Positions 48,887-50,244 of a stretch of DNA of 50,244 bases are shown piece by piece. A program made the translations under genes and the position numbers. Every line of letters starts with the position of its first letter. The stretch's first letter is position 1. This stretch comes from Aneurinibacillus danicus (GTDB lineage Bacteria > Bacillota > Bacilli > Aneurinibacillales > Aneurinibacillaceae): NCBI RefSeq assembly GCF_007991215.1, contig NZ_BJXX01000103.1:1-50244 (forward strand), read 5' to 3'. A model generated the notes under the pieces. The model searched no databases, was not told the origin of the DNA, and was given only the letters and a program-made list of their open reading frames with translations.

Positions 48887-49133
48887 TGTCATGGAGTTCG
48901 CGTAATAATTGCTCGACTTCCGTTTCATTCAGGCGTACGGGGAGCTGGTCGTTTACGGTCATCGTATAGGAACCGTGGCTCTCCTTCGTTTTCACAAGAT
49001 GGTTATAAATGGCCCGGAGTTGACTGGCTTTTAACACGGATTGAGTCGGAATGTTTTTGACGCTTGTTAAGACGAATTCATTGGCGTCTTGATCAAACTC
49101 GCCGGAGAAAATAGTACCTTCTATATGGTGCAT
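48867..49133 (-). CDS. Small conserved-looking hypothetical protein
   Basis: 88 residues, ATG 49133 behind AAAAGGAGGAGC. I do not recognise a family. It begins with an amphipathic strand pair (IEGTIFSGEFDQDANEFVLTSVKN) and continues with two helices (VLKASQLRAIYNHLVKTK, LNETEVEQLLRELHDINKRIQ). Soluble, slightly acidic, cytosolic. Convergent with dfrA with a 20-bp overlap of coding ends. The strong ribosome site and clean codon pattern argue that it is real. Confidence 0.65.
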   Translation of the reverse strand: MHHIEGTIFSGEFDQDANEFVLTSVKNIPTQSVLKASQLRAIYNHLVKTKESHGSYTMTVNDQLPVRLNETEVEQLLRELHDINKRIQ

Positions 49134-49293
49134 TTCATGCTCCTCCTTTTTGTGTCAAATATGTGTTAACACAGTGAAGCCTTGTCTTTTCTAAGGTACC
49201 CATTGCCATTTTTGGATATTCATCCATTCTTATTCGTGTTATGATGGTATTGAAGTAACTGGGATTTAATTGAAAAAGGGGAGGAATACGACG

Positions 49294-49908
49294 ATGTTTG
49301 GAAAAGTAGCGGCTGATATGCTTGGACTTAGCGATGTGGGGACGGTCATCAAACCGGAAAACTACGACAAAGCCGATGCCGATGACTATGTTATGCGTGA
49401 AGACAACGAGAAAATATATTTTCTAATCAAATCAAAATCAGATGAATATTGCTTTACGAACAAAGCTTTGATTCATCTCGATGGAACGAGTGCGACAAGC
49501 AAAAAGCGCACGCTTCGCCGCTATCCGTATTATACTTATAAAATTTCGGATGTTGTGCTTGAAACGGCCGGTACGGTCGATCTGGATGTTGAAATCAAAT
49601 TCAACATCGGATCGCAACCTTATTCGATCGATGTACACAAGAAGCATCTCGAAGAGCTGAAGGACTTGTACAAAGCGCTTCTGATGATTGCCGAGATTTC
49701 ACACGAAAATGAAGTGGCTTTAGGGTTTGCAAGGCAAAGTCTTGATTTGGCTTCTACTACCTTAACCCGGGTGGCAAGTACGGAAAACAATTTGGTCGAC
49801 CAATTTAAAGGGCTGAACCAGGCGGCTTTCTCCTGGCTGGTTGATAGCAGAGAAAAATATACGGTGAAGGATTTCGGCCCTGTATTTGAGCGGTATATTA
49901 ACAACTGA
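49294..49908 (+). CDS. PH-domain protein (YvbH-type)
   Basis: I choose ATG 49294 (MFGKVAADMLGL) behind GGGGAGGAATACGACG. 204 residues. The first ~125 form a bacterial PH-like domain (YFLIKSKSDEYCFTNKALIHLDGTSATSKKRTLRRYPYYTYKI ... VDLDVEIKFNIG), followed by a helical oligomerisation region (HLEELKDLYKALLMIAE, LASTTLTRVASTENNLVDQF). This order matches YvbH-like proteins of Bacillus; the function is not known. Ends in an 11-bp overlap with the convergent racemase-like gene. Confidence 0.75.
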   Translation: MFGKVAADMLGLSDVGTVIKPENYDKADADDYVMREDNEKIYFLIKSKSDEYCFTNKALIHLDGTSATSKKRTLRRYPYYTYKISDVVLETAGTVDLDVEIKFNIGSQPYSIDVHKKHLEELKDLYKALLMIAEISHENEVALGFARQSLDLASTTLTRVASTENNLVDQFKGLNQAAFSWLVDSREKYTVKDFGPVFERYINN

Positions 49909-50244
49909 ATAAAACAAAGTTGAGATAAGCCAGACACCGTTTCGCTGTAGCCCTGGGAGCGGTCAGAACAGGAACGGAAGGATGAATCTGCCCGGCTACA
50001 TGTTCCATGCTATATTGGGAGAGTACAATGACATCAACCTTCCCGTCGATTTGGTGTACCATCTCCCGCACTCTTTTATCATGCTCCTCTTGCTTTCCCT
50101 GGAAGAGAAGATGAATAAGGCCCGGATCTACTAATGACTCTACCTGAACATCCGGCTTTTTTTCTCTTAAATAGCTAAGCAGGGCAATGGGTGTTTCTCT
50201 AACGGTAGAAATCAATCCGATTCGCTTGGTTTCTTGTTGTATAA
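49898..50244 (-). CDS. Aspartate/glutamate racemase-family protein, 5' end outside window
   Basis: The frame is open to the right edge (RIGLISTVRETPIALLSYL, upstream KR). It has the Asp/Glu racemase-family fold start: a first strand with VRETP, a later VDVIVLSQYSMEHV with a Ser-containing loop where the catalytic Cys is often found, and a C-terminal PVLTAPRATAKR. The usual first Cys is not visible in this part and may be Ser or lie further upstream, so activity is uncertain. Could also belong to the AroM/hydantoin racemase branch. Confidence 0.55.
   Translation of the reverse strand, partial: IQQETKRIGLISTVRETPIALLSYLREKKPDVQVESLVDPGLIHLLFQGKQEEHDKRVREMVHQIDGKVDVIVLSQYSMEHVAGQIHPSVPVLTAPRATAKRCLAYLNFVLFSC

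Noticed and set aside
1-50244. tRNA or rRNA genes and CRISPR arrays
   Set aside because: No cloverleaf with GGTTCRANYCC-type T arm, no rRNA-like sequence and no regularly spaced repeats were noticed.

Overview
The window looks like chromosome from a spore-forming, low-to-moderate GC Gram-positive rod. I infer the Brevibacillus/Aneurinibacillus side of the Bacillales, from gene content only. The evidence is a spore-coat transglutaminase (tgl), a TnrA-type box in front of nitrate assimilation genes, a Bacillus-type BdbC/BdbD pair, a yybP-ykoY manganese riboswitch and strong AGGAGG-type ribosome sites throughout. I saw no rRNA, tRNA or CRISPR array.

Positions 1-8640 are an accessory, AT-rich, decaying region of polymorphic toxin cassettes. 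It begins with the C-terminal end of a YeeF-like toxin (DNA/RNA non-specific endonuclease) and its YezG-like immunity gene. A phage-like HGG protein follows. Next comes a second toxin split over three overlapping frames, with a histone-like Lys/Ala-rich tract and a GH-E nuclease tip, and its SUFU-domain immunity gene. After these come an intact IS3-family element abutting a broken IS66-type transposase, an orphan gene probably left over from a third cassette, a truncated rolling-circle-type Rep gene and a 5'-truncated Rpn nuclease. A diverged spacer of about 380 bp occurs twice, each time just after a (putative) immunity gene.

Positions 8700-28200 are mostly metabolic backbone: ftsW; a nitrate assimilation operon (transporter, nitrate reductase, nitrite reductase large and small subunits) behind a near-consensus TnrA site; methylmalonate-semialdehyde dehydrogenase; a secreted YcdB-type protein; a LysR regulator divergent from a bicupin gene; an AraC-type regulator; and a hutU-hutI-hutG histidine-degradation operon without hutH.

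Positions 28200-38900 hold a manganese riboswitch controlling a small DUF1232 membrane protein, tgl, a DUF4349 lipoprotein, a creatininase-family enzyme, a stretch with three deletion-scar minigenes (sodC-like, dinB-like, pfkA-like) around an alpha/beta hydrolase, the bdbDC pair, a nitroreductase, a methyltransferase and an EamA transporter. Positions 38900-50244 hold a large secreted Ca-binding/helical protein, an XRE-cupin regulator divergent from a lactate-permease-type transporter and an HpaI-type aldolase, a GH31 glucosidase, thyA-dfrA, a PH-domain protein and the start of an Asp/Glu racemase-like gene.

The most interesting signal is a structured RNA leader of about 110 nt present three times. 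It lies before the bicupin (A), before the nitroreductase (B) and on the minus strand before the methyltransferase (C). The core is conserved and the downstream hairpin differs between copies, as expected of a riboswitch. It would tie three modifying enzymes of aromatic or xenobiotic type into one local regulon. It may belong to the yjdF (azaaromatic) class, which I cannot confirm here.
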